Positions 37,204 to 49,831 of a stretch of 64,000 bases of DNA are shown piece after piece. Position numbers and translations under genes: made by a program. Every line of letters begins with the position of its first letter. Positions within the stretch are counted from its first letter, which is position 1. Origin of the DNA: Ricinus communis. Taxonomy: Eukaryota; Streptophyta; Magnoliopsida; Malpighiales; Euphorbiaceae. The notes under the pieces are model-generated. The model did not search any database and was not told the origin of the DNA. It saw nothing but the letters and a program-made list of their open reading frames with translations. The DNA lies in the NCBI RefSeq assembly GCF_019578655.1, contig NC_063261.1:25213126-25277125 (forward strand). Direction: 5' to 3'.

Positions 37204-38461
37204 ATAATAATATAACATAATATAATGTTGACATAAATTTTTTAATGTTTATTTTAAATTATTTTAAATTACTAGTTAATTATATATTAGAAATTTTTAT
37301 TTTTATCTTTATTACTTCTTTTTAAAATTTATCATGAATTTAAGATTTAATCCGACTAGAATAGTATCTTTCGAAGAAAAATAAATAAATTTAAAATGAG
37401 CAATGCTAGGCCAGGCAACACCAACACAGTCACTAAACAGCAACCGATTGACACAAGATTGAGCTTCATCGACCAAATGACAAACCCATTCACATTTCTA
37501 TTATAATTTGAATTGATTTGATTAAATAAGAGGTAATTGAATGAAATAATATAGTCTAATAAACAAACTTTTAGCTTTAGTCCAAACAATACTAAAATGG
37601 CTAAAAGTAGAAATTTAATTTATTGAAGTATTTACTTCTAGAATGTTACAATATAAAAAAATAGTTAATTTATATTATACAGCTTGTCTGTTAAATTTCT
37701 TAAAAATAAAAAAAAATATAAATTTAAATTATTATTTTGGACATAACAAATCAACTTATTAAGTTAAATAATATTAATAAATCACCGGTTAAAAATTTCT
37801 CACACTCAATTTTATATTTATTATATTAGACTTTCCTCTTTAGCTTTTTTTGTTTCCATAATTGTCCTTTTTAGAATTTTTATTTACTAGCGCTCTTAAC
37901 AAGTCTTAGAAGATGTCTCTAAAATATGGTCATTGTTAAAAAAAAAAAATTAATTTTTAAGTTAATTTTAATTAAAAAATAGTGACTTATTTTAATTAAA
38001 ACACGTTAATTTATAGTGGATGGAAAGGTTTGAAAAATATGATTTCATATGATGAATCATATTGAAAAAGAAAATTGAAAAAATTATAAAGATCTATTTA
38101 AATCTATATGGATATCTTACTATATAAAATAAATATAATTATTATTTTTTTATATACCAATAATTTAAGCAGTAGTTTAAATCTAAAATTTTTAACTGAG
38201 TGGTTTTATAAAATTTATAAATTTAGTTTAAATTTATCATTTGACAAATAAGAAGTTATCAGAATCTATGAATTTAAGAAATTTTCTCAGATTTTTTTGT
38301 TTTATAATTTTAAATGAAAAAGTCAAAATTCATTATTTTAAAAGAATGATTAATATTACTTCTTTTATTCTAATATTGTTCCTGATAAATTTATATTATC
38401 ACAAACATTATCTTAAACTTTAGATAAAAAACTATTATAATCAAAATAATATAATTTTTAT

Positions 38462-38503
38462 AATTTATGAATTTTAAATTTATAAATTTAAAATTCATAA
38501 ATT
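38462..38503. repeat. Perfect 42-bp palindrome
   Basis: Two 21-bp arms (AATTTATGAATTTTAAATTTA and its exact reverse complement) meet with no spacer. All 21 pairs match. Confidence 0.95.
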
Positions 38504-38772
38504 TTGGTAAAGTTGATAGATTCTAGAGTTAATCGATCCAATCATGCCTAAGCAAATTCAATTCTTAAAGACAAACCAAAAGTTATTTTCTCCATTTGAA
38601 AAATATGAAAAACTTGCAATATGGTTTTGGCGGAAAGAACATATGAGTCCGATAATTCTTTTTCTATGGATATATAAGATTGCATTTTTATATTATTTAA
38701 TTATCTTTATAATCTAGTTTTACCAAAATAGAATGAGAATAATAATATCAATGGCACTGGGCTGCTATTTAA

Positions 38773-38821
38773 TTTTATTTTGATCGTGAAATTTAATTTA
38801 TTTTAAGTGATCAAAATAAAA
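38773..38821. repeat. Short foldback, relative of the 59.3-kb element
   Basis: TTTTATTTTGATC is followed 23 bases later by its exact complement GATCAAAATAAAA. The sequence just downstream (TTATGATAAAAATGAAACT...AAATTTAGTACC) resembles the right side of the foldback near 59.5 kb (ending AAAATCTAATGCACC), so both may be copies of one miniature element. Confidence 0.5.
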
Positions 38822-40745
38822 TAAATTAAAATTTTATGATAAAAATGAAACTAAATATAAAATTTAGTACCTATTTATATTTTAAATAAAATACCGCAAT
38901 AACATCATGTAGATATACCAAAACATAAATAAAACATATAATTTGAATTATAAAAGAAATATAAAAAACAGATTAGGTATTTTTCTTTTAATCTTTCCTG
39001 AAATGAAGTGAATCAATTTCAAAGAAATGGGAGATTCTTAAAGTGAATAAAATTGAGTGACCCACTTAACCACAACCATCTGCTGCCGAACAAACTTTCA
39101 ATCTTACCCCACTTTGTTAATGACTATATCCCATCTTAAGAAAAATATGAAAAGACAAACATGTGTCCCAATTCCAAGTACTAAAGTTTTCATATAAGAA
39201 GTAATTAACATTACTACCCTAATCAACCTCTTCCACCTGCATTTCTTGTAAAATTTCAGGATCTAATAGTGCCAATATAAGGAGCCCACCTTTTGTTTTT
39301 ATTCTAGAACATATTTTTCAAATTCATTTAATTTGCCAGTTAGATTTTAAGATTAAGTTCTTCAAAAGAAAAAATTTAAATATCTTTCAATCAATTGCCA
39401 CACTTTTAATTTGGGTTACAGTTTAAGTTGGAATATTTTTTCAATCAATTGTCATAAAAAATAATGAGACTTGAGAACTAACCCAAGTAAGAGCATACGT
39501 TGTTCTTAAGAGATAAATATTTTAAGTTTATATCATCATCTTTGTATTAAGTTAGTTTTTATCTTTATATCGAATATATACAAGGTAATCGAAGAAAAAG
39601 AGAAATTAATAGATGGAGAATTAGTTTTGATCGGGTTTGAAAAATAAAAATTTTTAGGAAAAGGGAATTGAAAGAGAATAATTTTCTTTTATTTCTCTTG
39701 TAAAAGTTGAAATTATTTACGCTCTAATTTGGAGTGTAAAAAAACTCATGAAAAGAAATTAAAATCCAATTAATTATTCTTTTTATCGTTATTATAATAT
39801 AATTAAGAAATTCAAAATTAATTAATTCTCATTCATTTTCTTTATGTAATCAAATATGATAGGATGAATATTTTTTTATTTTTTCAACTCCTTTTTTTCA
39901 AAAAAATACTTTTTTTTCTTTTTTTTTATTACCATGCATAGTGTAAAGAAACAGCTGCCTGCTCTTGTATAGTTCACCGTCTAATAAATTTTTATAAATT
40001 AAAAAAAAAAGTATAAGAAAAAAACTTTTAATTTATTTATATGAAAGAACTTATATAATTTTGAACTGTGACAATATGTCAAATCACAGAACAAGGACAA
40101 GCCTATGGCCAACCATATCCTATCTTTAAGCAGGTAAAGGAAATATATAATTTTAACGTCTCCAAAATGTTCGGTCACACCTCTCTTAAACCTTCAATTA
40201 CACCTTAATTTAAAATGAAAATGTTAATTACCTTATAATAAATGGTAATTAATTTAAAGAACCCAAAATATTTAAATAATACAACAAAACCCTTATTGTA
40301 TTCTAATTGGCTTGCACTGGATTGAAACTAATGCTTGAGAAACTAATTAAACAAACAATTATCTCCCCAGTTCCATTTTACCTCTCTTTTGTCTCCACTT
40401 TCCATCAATAAAAGTGGGTAATCTTTCTATTAAAAGAAAATGGAAAGAGCACAAAAATGGATATCTTGATAATTAGATCCATCTGATTAATCATGAAACT
40501 GTTTAAACATATAATAAACTACACTCTTCTTTTCCACCAACAAAAAAAAGGAATTTTTATAAAAAAGAAAAAGAAAAGGAAACAAGAAATAAATAAAAAA
40601 AAAAAATCCCTGAACTGCCTCCTCTCATGTGTAAACTGGTTGATTTATATATACACATATTTGAAAAAAAAAATTTTAAAAAAACTTGTATATATATATA
40701 TATATATATGTAAGTAATTACTTGATGAAAATGTAAATATATATG

Positions 40746-40925
40746 TTAAGTGTCACCATACTCATGCCAGCAAACTAACATAACAATACATCTTCTGAGA
40801 ATGTAGAATCTCGCCCTCTGTTCCTTCACTAGCCTACTGCATCTCTGGCCGAAAGATCTACATGGGTCTTTCACATGCCGGTTACAGAAGCTGCTTGCTG
40901 TCGAATTAATCTCTTCTTGCTTCAT
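40746..40925 (-). CDS. DVL/ROTUNDIFOLIA4-like (RTFL) small polypeptide
   Basis: A 59-residue, single-exon frame: ATG at 40925-40923, TAA at 40748-40746. The C-terminal half holds the family's RTFL/DVL domain: [18 protein letters not shown] (residues 29-46) followed by IVMLVCW and a tail HEYGDT. The conserved [13 protein letters not shown] block and the MLVCW block are near-diagnostic. The N-terminal part (residues 1-28) is short and polar, as usual in this family. Known role: plant-specific plasma-membrane-associated peptides that restrict polar cell proliferation and alter leaf, fruit and inflorescence shape when overexpressed. The specific paralogue cannot be told. A TATA box and a CT-rich leader lie upstream on the same strand. 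Nothing in the frame is broken. Confidence 0.93.
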   Translation of the reverse strand: MKQEEINSTASSFCNRHVKDPCRSFGQRCSRLVKEQRARFYILRRCIVMLVCWHEYGDT

Positions 40926-41228
40926 TATCTGATCAATTTCTTGTACTTTTTTTCTTTTTGAAGAAGTTTCTTGTTTTTGTATTCTCCTTCACTTCTTGTT
41001 CTTGGTTCTTGGTTCTTGGTTCTTGGTTCTTGATTCTTTGATTCTTGATTCTAAGTTCTTAGGATGCTAAAGGAGAGAGATATATATAAAGATGAAAATG
41101 GTGATAGGGAGAAAGAGCTAAGCTTTTGTTACTTAGAAGTTTCAAGAGGGAACGGGGAGAGAAAGAGAGAGAAAGAAAGAGAGATTCTTGATGATGGTAA
41201 AAGAGAAAGGGCTTTTGGCCTTTATATA
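40926..41228 (-). promoter_or_regulatory. RTFL gene leader and TATA box
   Basis: On the minus strand TATATAAA lies at 41228-41221. Then come long CT runs (complement of the GAGA-rich 41155-41185) and a CCAAGAA tandem repeat (41051-40992) leading to the ATG at 40925. This implies a leader of roughly 270 bases. Confidence 0.65.
40992..41051. repeat. Heptamer tandem repeat in the RTFL leader
   Basis: Four perfect TTCTTGG units flanked by variants (TTCTTGT, TTCTTGA, TTCTTTGA). On the transcribed strand this is CCAAGAA repeated. Confidence 0.85.
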
Positions 41229-41249
41229 AGTATGATTTTGATCAAGTGA

Positions 41250-44200
41250 ACTTGTGTCAAGTATGTACTATTTCAAGTTCAAATGACAATTTTACCCTTC
41301 CAAGTTGTATTTCTATGACTCAATGCATGGAGTATAAAGTAATTTAGTAAAATCTGATGTCCTGGCATCAACTCTAAAGGGTCTTCTTCTTTAAAAAATA
41401 ATGGGTTTATTTTTTTAAAATGGGCTTTTTTGTTTTATTATTTAATTAATTCTTTTGGCAGTTTTAGAGAATAACTAGGTTAACTCCAATTATTTAATAT
41501 GTTAACTTTTTTGTTTTATTGTTAATATATTATTTTCTTAGAATGATCAGAACACATTTTAAGATTTTGGTAAGGTCTCTCCAAGATTTCTTTTTCTTTT
41601 TAAATTTCTTCTGGTACCATTGTTGACAGGTGACCAGAAGATAGGTCCTTTATCAATTAATGAAATTGAGCATGTTCACGAGTGTGTACAATTTTTCAAA
41701 TTAGATTTTATTAAAGTTTTAGGAGCACCCAATAATGATATTAAAAAATTGAATACACAAATCAAATAAATAAATAAATTGTCAATTAGTTATGAAAGGA
41801 TTGATGTTATATAGATAGATTAAACTAATTAGTTAAATTTCAACAACAAAATTAAGTCTTTATAGGACTTATCCATGGTCACATGTGCTTGTACTTGTTT
41901 GACCACCAACCATAAGATTATTAAGTAATTTACACATAAAATAACCATTAATTTTTTGCTGAAGGAACTTGAACTTGATCAAGAAATCATGATTTTGGTG
42001 GTCCTCAAACAATTTCTCCACTCATTACTTTATAATTATGGTTTTAAAGAATTCTTTTCACTTCAATTTGTTTTACATAAAAAAAAATTATATTTATCTA
42101 GAATTAAAGTATGACTTTCCTATATTTTGAAACAAAAACTCTGAAGTATTAAAAGCAATGATCTAATGAATTAAGGTAACCATCTCTACTTAATCATTGA
42201 ATTATGTGACTTTTAGGTTTAAATAATCGTTTTATTTACTGAATTTAACAAATGAAGTTGACGAAACCAATCATTTGCTATATAGAGTTATGAACTTTTC
42301 AGTACAAATTATAATCTATAGCATCTACTATGACGTGTTATACTTTATTAGTAAGGCAAAATGGTCTAAACTATTATGAATTTTACTTCAATATTTTGTA
42401 ATATTTTATGCTTCAAAATTAGATAAGTTAGGTCCAAAATGATTAAAATTATACCATATCTATTCAAATTACATAAGATGTGTGTAAATTTGACGTGACA
42501 ATTCTATATGGCAAATTGAGTTGGCCACATCACTTTAAAATCCAACCTAATTTTTTGAAAAAAATAATTAAAACTCACTATTTTGTCTCCCTCTAAATTT
42601 AACATTACCCAAATCAAATCTTCCCTAAATCTCTTAAAACAAGTGCAATTTCATTAAGTTTCAGATCCCAATTTCTATTTATTTGAGAAAAAGACACATA
42701 ATCACATTGTCATAAAAACTTAGAACTAAAAGGTTTCATTGGTCTCCTATTTGTATTCTCTTCAATTTGTAATCAGTTTCTTCTTTTTTTTTTTTTTTTT
42801 ACTTCTTTCTATATTGTATTTGCTTCTCTCTTCAAGACTATCAAAAAAATAAATGAATTTCTTTGGCAAAAGAAATGAACTTTCTGTAGTTAGATCCAAA
42901 TTTTGCAATCTTTCAAAAATAGGATTATGATATGCTTCTTCTTTTGCATCTTACTCATACCCAAATTTTAAGATTTTGGATCCAACATTTAATTAAATTT
43001 CTCATTAGTGCAATCCAATACGGTTTCATTGAAACCTCATTTAAGTTTCCTGGATACTGGTTGGACTTTATTTAATGACTCTGATGGGATTTGGCACACG
43101 CCTAATGTAGTTTGGATAAATTTGATATAACTTTAATAATTTTGGGCCTAATATGTCTAGTTTTAAAGCATAAAATATTACTGAAAATTAGATTAAAGTT
43201 TAGAATAGTTTACACCATTTCGCCTAGTAATTATAGTAGTCCATCATAGTTATATACAATCCATATAAATAAAATATGTCCAATGTCATAATTATATTGG
43301 AAAGTATATATCTTAAATTGTGATTATAGTTCATTTAAAGTTTTTCGAATTGGCATAACAAATAAAAAAAATTAATTTCATGATAATATAACTTTACCAT
43401 TAATTAAATATAGTTTAATTGGTATTGAAATCATTTCAAAGACCGTGAGATATTAAATTCAAACTCCGATCAAAGTTAATTAGAAAATAAGTAAAATTAT
43501 CTTGTATATGAATTTTGGCCGAGTATGGTAATTCTATTTATACCATTGCTTTTCTTAGTTCGTCTTTACTTTTCAAAAATAGTAGTTTTCGTCCATCGCA
43601 TTTGTATCATTCTGTATAATAGTTTTTTTTTGTTAGTTTAATGACAAATTTAGTCAGAGATTTAACCTATCAGTTTTTTGAGAGAGTAAATTGCTTCACA
43701 ATAAAAATACTAAAGACTAATTTGTTATATAAGCAAAAAGTCACAGATCAAACTATAAGATACCGCATTCATTTTTATTTTATTTTGTACTTTATTAACT
43801 GACGTATCAGTGATAATTTAATAAAAAAAATGCTACTTTAAAAAGTTAAAAATGAAAATTTATAATAGAAAAACCACATAGGTATATACTAATTTTAGTA
43901 TGTCGCATGCGTTGTCTGTGAATTATTAATATAAAATTTGTGATATGAAGATATTTAATGACTTGTCATATCAATATATTAATACTATTAAATGAATTTG
44001 AATATTTTAAGACCTACAACATCCAATATTTTAAAATGTATAATATTATCATAAATTCTTATGAGAAATTTAAAATATTTTTGTGAAAGTATTAGAAATT
44101 TTTTATTTATTATTGTTATTTTATTTATGTTGCTTGACATGTTGATTTGGAATTATGAGAATCACATATAATAAAGTAAGAATGATATTTTTAGAATAAG

Positions 44201-45284
44201 AGATATCTCAATATATTTATTTATATAGCATATATATTAAATTTTGTAATAAAATATAATAATACCATTAACTACATACACATACATTCTTTTGTCAATG
44301 AAATTTAATCAGTTTAGAGAGTGAAGCAATATAAGAAAAATTACATATTATAAATACATGTGTTACCATCAATGAATAAAATTAAAAATAAAATTAATTT
44401 TTTATATTTTTAACCTTCTTACCTTTTGTTGTTATGAAAATCTATAAACTATAGATACTTTCTCACAAGTATATATATGAAGTATGAGACAATAATTATC
44501 AATTACTTAAAGAATTAAAGAAATATATTATATAATTAGAAATTAATATATTACATTAAGTTAATTATTTATAAATATAAAATTAGGATTGTCAGTTATT
44601 TATAGAATCAAAAGATTACAAATTACCTTTGGAATTAATTACCAATAATAAAAGAAATATTTTAGTCAATTGAAGAATTTTCTTATACGTAAGGATGGTC
44701 CGATGCTATCATTTCAGACCAATAAAACATAAAGGATGTGGGGAATATGCGATACGAGATCTATTATCCAAATAATCATTTTTTTTTCTTGAAAGAATTA
44801 TCCAAATAATCATAATAATACCAATAAGTGACTTGTATTTTATTCAATGAATATGATCATATGTTATATAATGTAATGCATATATTGGATAAGAAAAAAA
44901 AGAAGAAAAAATGAGATACCACTATCAAAAAGATGTTTGTTGTTTCTAAGAATATAAAATATCTTTTATCTTATTAAAAGAAAAACTAATTGGCACCATT
45001 AAATGGAAAAATTAGGTCCTTAAAATTTATTCTGAAAGACTTTTAGCCCTTATTTTTTAGTTTCATGGGTACATGTACTACTAATTTGATTTGACTTTTG
45101 TGATTTATCATTTACCAATTTGGTATATGAATTTTGCGTTGTATTATAATTTTATTCAATCGTCAAATGGCACATGACTTTGCTCATGTGGCATGCTTAT
45201 ATAGTATCACACTTGTTGACATGTTCAAAACAAAACTAGTCGTTTAATAAGCCTATTATGATATCAATTTGAATAATATAAAAA
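41250..45284. other. Intergenic DNA, no gene seen
   Basis: Upstream of the RTFL promoter the sequence is AT-rich with no coding signal. No clear transposon boundaries recognised. Confidence 0.55.
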
Positions 45285-45475
45285 GATTTGGATAAAATCA
45301 TCTCATTTATAAATGAGCTTTTTTATTTTCGCAATTACATTCTCACTTTTCAGTTTGATCCGTTAGCTTTTCGTTCTCGCACAAATATATTTTAGCTTAA
45401 TTAGGTGCATTTCAACCATGATATGGCATATGCAAATATGTGGCATTATTTATGCATACCAATACATATTCCTAC
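45285..45475. repeat. Left arm of a long inverted repeat around the LINE
   Basis: Words CAAATATATTTTAGCTTAATTA, GGTGC, GGCATATGCAAATATGTGG and CATTATTTAT match, in order and with drift, the reverse complement of 49832-49985. Outer parts (ATCATCTCATTTAT, TTTTCGCAA) also match weakly. Confidence 0.6.
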
Positions 45476-45575
45476 ATCTTAAGCTCTACATGCATAATTT
45501 AGAGCTTTATGTCAAAAAAAAAGAACATGATGAAAACATTATAATTTCCCTCTAATTGTTCCCTCCCATTTATTT

Positions 45576-45591
45576 AAAACCTAGGATTTTC
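45576..45591. repeat. 5' target-site duplication of the LINE
   Basis: AAAACCTAGGATTTTC, exactly repeated at 49183-49198. The preceding TTT gives a TTT|AAAA site, the preference of L1-type endonucleases. Confidence 0.88.
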
Positions 45592-45990
45592 AGGGTTAAT
45601 TTCAGCGCCATTCTCTTTAGCTCGGAAAGAAAAGGGGGAGCGAAGGCAAAGAGAAGAGGATGTAAGCAGTTTAGAAAGGTGGTTCAGGGTTGTAATTTGG
45701 TTGATCTTGGCGCGCAAGGGGTGCGATTTACCTGGGCTAGGGGGGATGTAAGACAACATTTGGACAAGGACCTGTGCAATCAAAGTTGGTATTGGAGATT
45801 CAACGATGCAGTGGTGCTTAATCTTCCTAGAGTGCAATCAGACCATAGTCCTTCACTTGTTAAGCTTCATAACCAATTACATCATAATTTTAATAAGCCT
45901 TTCAGGCTCATGGCTGCTTGGACGCTGCATAAGGATTTTAATCAGTTCGTCAAAGATAGCTGGAAGGTAGTAATGACTATTCTTCTTTAG
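45592..45990 (+). pseudogene. LINE ORF2: endonuclease C-terminal part
   Basis: The frame shows CNLVDLGAQGVRFTW, an RLD-like HLDKDLCN block and QSDHSPSLV, matching the end of the plant LINE exonuclease-endonuclease-phosphatase domain including its final SDH histidine. A frameshift near 45967, best explained by one missing base, leads to a stop at 45988-45990. The neighbouring frame continues the LINE linker through 46289. The endonuclease N-terminus with its catalytic Glu is missing, so this part is dead. Confidence 0.85.
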
Positions 45991-46031
45991 CTAACAACTT
46001 CATTGTTAAGTGCAGAGAATGGAACCATAAT

Positions 46032-47496
46032 GTGTTTGGCAGTATTCTACATCGCAAGAAGAGGATTCTCGCACGGTTGGGTGGCATTCAAAGAGCATTG
46101 GATATTCACACCTCCTTAAATCTTACCAGGTTGAAGGTTGATTTAAAAGAAGAGTTAAACGAGATCATGTGCCAAGAAGAGCTCTATTGGTTCCAAAAAT
46201 CAAGGGTGGAGTGGATAAATGAAGGAGACAAAAATACCACTTTTTACCATAGAAGCACTATTCAAAGAAGAAGAAATAATAAGTTTTGATGCTTCGAGAT
46301 AATTCAATGAATTGGACGGATGATCAAGACGATTTAAAAGAGCTAGTAGTGAATTATTTTATGAATCTTATGCAAAGCCAAATGGTCTTCATATTCGGTA
46401 TTGATCATTGTGGCAAGTTTTTTGTCATGAGTCCTACTAATATGACTAACATGCAGACTGAAATTTCTAGCAAGGAGATAAGAAAAGTTCTCTTTGAGAT
46501 GAACCCCTTCAAAGCGCCTGGAGTTGATGGCATCATTGCCATGTTCTACCAAAAGTATTGACATTTGGTAGGTAACTCTATGTATAAATTTATTTTTGAT
46601 GTGTTTTATGATGGTAGATTTGATGAGGAGCTGAAAAAAATTCTTATTGTCTTGATTCCTAAAATGGAGAGCCCTAAATATATTACAAAAATTACATCCC
46701 ATAAACTTGTGTAATGTTATCCTTAAGCTGTGTTTAAAAATTATTATTAATCGCCTCAAGGATATCATGCCTAAAATCATTGGGCCAACGCAGTCCAAGT
46801 ATGTGCCTAGAAGGCATATTATCGATAACATTATAGTGACCTAGGAAATAATCCACTCGATGAAGCGCAAAACGGGAAAGAAGGCATTTATGGCTATTAA
46901 AATTGATTTAGATAAGGCATATGATAAGCTCAGTTGGCATTTCATTGAGGACACTTTAATGGATATTGGCATTCCTGACTTTTAGAGGAATATGATTTTA
47001 AAATGTATTAAATCTACCTTTATGCAAATTCTGTGGAATAGTCAGGTTTCTAACTCTTTCAAGCCTTCGCAAGGGACTTATTATGGTGATCAATTACCGG
47101 CCTTTTTTTATTTTGTGCATTGAAAGATCGGCTCATGGAATCATTCAAGCTGTATCAAATAAGGATTGGAAGCCGATCTTCTCGAGTAAGTATGGTCCTG
47201 TCATCTCGCATTTGTTTTTCACTAATGATTTGTTTCTTTTTTCGAAGGCTAGCATGGAGCAAGCTAATGTCATCAACAAAGTTTTATTAGATTTTTGCAC
47301 TTGGTCTCGCCAAAAGATTAACAAAGCAAAGACTCAAGTTTTCTTTTCAAAGAATGTCTCGGGTCCTTTAAAGCAAAGAATTGGAGGAGCATTAGAGTTT
47401 GCAGTTACTGATGATTTTGGCAAATATCTTAGAGTGCCTCTTTTGCATTCGAGGATCACCAAGCACACTTACAACTACATTCTGCATAAAGTTTAG
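46032..47496 (+). pseudogene. LINE ORF2: reverse transcriptase region
   Basis: Blocks in order: a KSRVEWINEGDKNTTFYH linker (about 46205), PFKAPGVDGI (about 46505), FVLIPK-like ILIVLIPKM (about 46640), IDLDKAYDKLSW (about 46900), and LFFTNDLFLF (about 47206-47235). The family's FADD metal-binding box reads FTND here, so the first catalytic Asp is Asn. Breaks: a frameshift near 46270-46289, TGA at 46559-46561 where Trp is expected, frameshifts near 46690, TAG near 46842 and 46983, and a further shift near 47080. The enzyme is inactive. Confidence 0.88.
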
Positions 47497-48121
47497 CAAA
47501 AGCTTTCTAGCTGGGCCAATTCATGTTTGGATTTGGTGGGTAGAGTTACGTTAGCATAGTCAATTATTGCTAGTATTCCTCTCTACACAATGCAAACATC
47601 CTCCTTTATGGAATCATATTTTCTAGCCCCGAGAGAGATGAGGGCTCGGGATGAAGAACTTGAAATTCATGAACAATATTTTTATGATGAAGCTGAATTG
47701 GAACCTCATTACTTGACTAGATTTGTTGTGGGTTCAAGTCCTGAAACATAAGTATGAGCTTAGGCATGATAATATTTCTAGTCAACTTCCTCCTAGAAAT
47801 GGCTTTCCTTTATGGAAGGCGATGTGTCCGACTTGGAACCACACTCTCCAAGGCATTAACTGGGCTGTTTATGACGGTAAAGCTACTCATTTCTAGATTG
47901 ATAAATGGCTTGCTAATGGAGAAATCCTTATTGACTATGTCATCTCTCCTATTCCTAAGGATCATAGGAATTGTATGATCAAGGATTATGTGCATGATAA
48001 TGGGACTTGGAATTGGAAGGAGTTTAGCCAGTTCTTACCTTTGAGTTTGATGGTGAGAATAGCCGCTTGCTTGCCAGTAATGGTTAATAGTGGTAGTAAG
48101 TCAACTTACAAGCTCCTTACC

Positions 48122-49130
48122 ATGAGTAATTGAAATATTAAGGGAGGGCTGTGGAGATATGTTTGGAAATGGGATAGCCCCCAAGGCATTAGAATGTTTC
48201 TTTGGTTGGTTGTTTGGGAGAAGCTCCTAACAAATGTTGAATGCCATAAGAGACATCTCACTAATGACACTAGTTGTGCGAGATGTAGTGCTGCTAACGA
48301 AGATGTGTTACACGCTTTAAGAGATTGTCCAAAGGTGAAGGTGATTTGGCTCAAGTTAGCCCCTCTAGGTAACCTTAGAGAGTTATTCTCATCTCATGTC
48401 TCGTAATGGCTTCGAGAAAACTTGTATAGGCAAAGGAATGTAGTTATTGATGAAAAATAGAGAATTCTATTTGGGGTTTCTTGTTGGAGACTTTGGGCAT
48501 ACCGAAATAATGAGGCGCTTGGGAATAAGAAAATTGATGGTTGGTTTTTGGTAAGAGATATTTATAGGAGAACTGAGAAAGTGGTGCATATGGTGAACCT
48601 TAATATTTTCGGTGTGAGTCGAATAAGGAGTGAAGTCTTGATTAGGTGGAAGTCTCCTCCTCAAGGTTGGTATAAGCTCAATACGGATGGTGCAGTTAAA
48701 GGTAATGTCGCTTCTTATGCAAGAGGGATCATTAGGAACAACAAAGGTAGAGGCTTAGTGGGTTTATTGCTTACATTGGTAGTTGCTCAGTGTTTGGAGC
48801 CGAGTTATGGGGAGTTCATTATGGCATTCTTATGGCTTGGGAGATAGGGATTCAACAACTTATTATTAAGGTGGATAATAAGAGTGTGATCAAGGCTATC
48901 AAGGGCATGTCTACTAATTCCTATGGGTACAACCTGCTCATAAACAATATAAAACAAGTTATGCACCGTCCTTGGAAGGTGATTATCACGCATGTCTACA
49001 AAGAAGCTAATCGGGCTGCTGATGCCTGACTCGTTCTCGGGTTCCTTCCCTCTAGGTCTTCACAAGTTTAATACTGCTCTAGTTGGGATTGAAGGGATTC
49101 TCCAGCAAGATGTCTTAGGTGTGGCTTTCC
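48122..49130 (+). pseudogene. LINE ORF2: zinc-binding region and RNase H
   Basis: The zf-RVT region spans about 48148-48350, with WKWDSPQGIRMFLWL, CARCSAANED and HALRDCP giving the Cys/His spacing. The RNase H region spans about 48640-49025, with LNTDGAVKGN, a frameshift near 48785, then GAELWGV, VDNKSV and a tail EANRAADA. The three acidic RNase H positions (D, E, D) are all present, although split across two frames. Another frameshift near 49025 precedes the LINE's usual GVAFPR-type C-terminus. Confidence 0.85.
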
Positions 49131-49182
49131 CTAGACATACTATTAGTTTTTTTAAGTTGGTGCCTGCGTCTTCTTCCAAAAA

Positions 49183-49198
49183 AAAACCTAGGATTTTC
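49183..49198. repeat. 3' target-site duplication of the LINE
   Basis: AAAACCTAGGATTTTC, identical to 45576-45591, directly after the poly(A) of the element. Confidence 0.88.
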
Positions 49199-49831
49199 CT
49201 AACATATCCCTCTTATTGAAAAGAAAAGAAACACATTTTGCTTCCATCCTTCTTAACTCATGAATCCATATGAATTAGCTTTATTGTTGGCTTCCTATGC
49301 CTATTTCTCTCCTTTGCTGCCTTTTGCCATTTTTCAAAGCTTTTGCTATTAGTTGTTCGAAGATTGCCTACTTCATGTAAGACCCATCTACAATATTATT
49401 TTATTATTAATCTTTATGTGTTTTTCTTTTTTTCTCTTTAGTAAATTAGAAATTTTTAAAGGAAAAAAGAGTTTCAGGGGTTTAAACCGACTCTTGCAGC
49501 ATGAAACAGGCACTCAACTGCTAGTTGAGTTCTCACTTGAGTGATTAAGGCATAGAGGGGGAAGTAGCTACAGAAAATTGAAGGGCTACATCAAGAATGA
49601 CCCTTGTCAAAAGTTTTGGAAAGTTTTCATGGAAACACGAGTTGCACTGGAGAAAATTTCAATTCATAAGTCAAAGATTCATTCATAAGAAGCTGATAAA
49701 TTGATTAGAGTTATAAAAGTACCCAACTCCACTAGAAGTAAGTCATTTGGAACACCTTTTACAAAGTTTAGAAACATGTATTGTGATCTTCAAAACTTGG
49801 ACAATAATATAAGAATGTATTTCCCTTTTTT

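Larger units (their letters stand above)
35995..40745. other. Intergenic DNA with repeats
   Basis: No gene supported. A purine-rich, GC-richer island lies at 35995-36230 with low-complexity open frames on both strands. A TA microsatellite lies at 37172-37199, a perfect palindrome at 38462-38503, and a small foldback at 38773-38821. From 40493 onward is the probable 3' flank of the minus-strand RTFL gene. Confidence 0.55.
45592..49182 (+). mobile_element. L1-type LINE, 5'-truncated and decayed
   Basis: About 3.6 kb. It starts inside the endonuclease domain and ends in a short poly(A). A perfect 16-bp duplication flanks it. Domains in order on the plus strand: endonuclease C-terminus, reverse transcriptase, zf-RVT zinc-binding region, RNase H. 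The upstream ORF1 and the start of ORF2 are absent, as expected for truncated target-primed reverse transcription. The reading frame is broken many times, and the catalytic metal-binding site of the reverse transcriptase is altered. Confidence 0.93.

Noticed and set aside
41064..41249. 61-codon plus-strand open frame
   Set aside because: Lies antisense over the CT-rich leader of the RTFL gene and consists of GAGA-derived Arg/Glu/Lys codons.
45556..45591. ATG and first codons of the frame entering the LINE
   Set aside because: These bases are host flank and target duplication, and the true LINE sequence begins at 45592.
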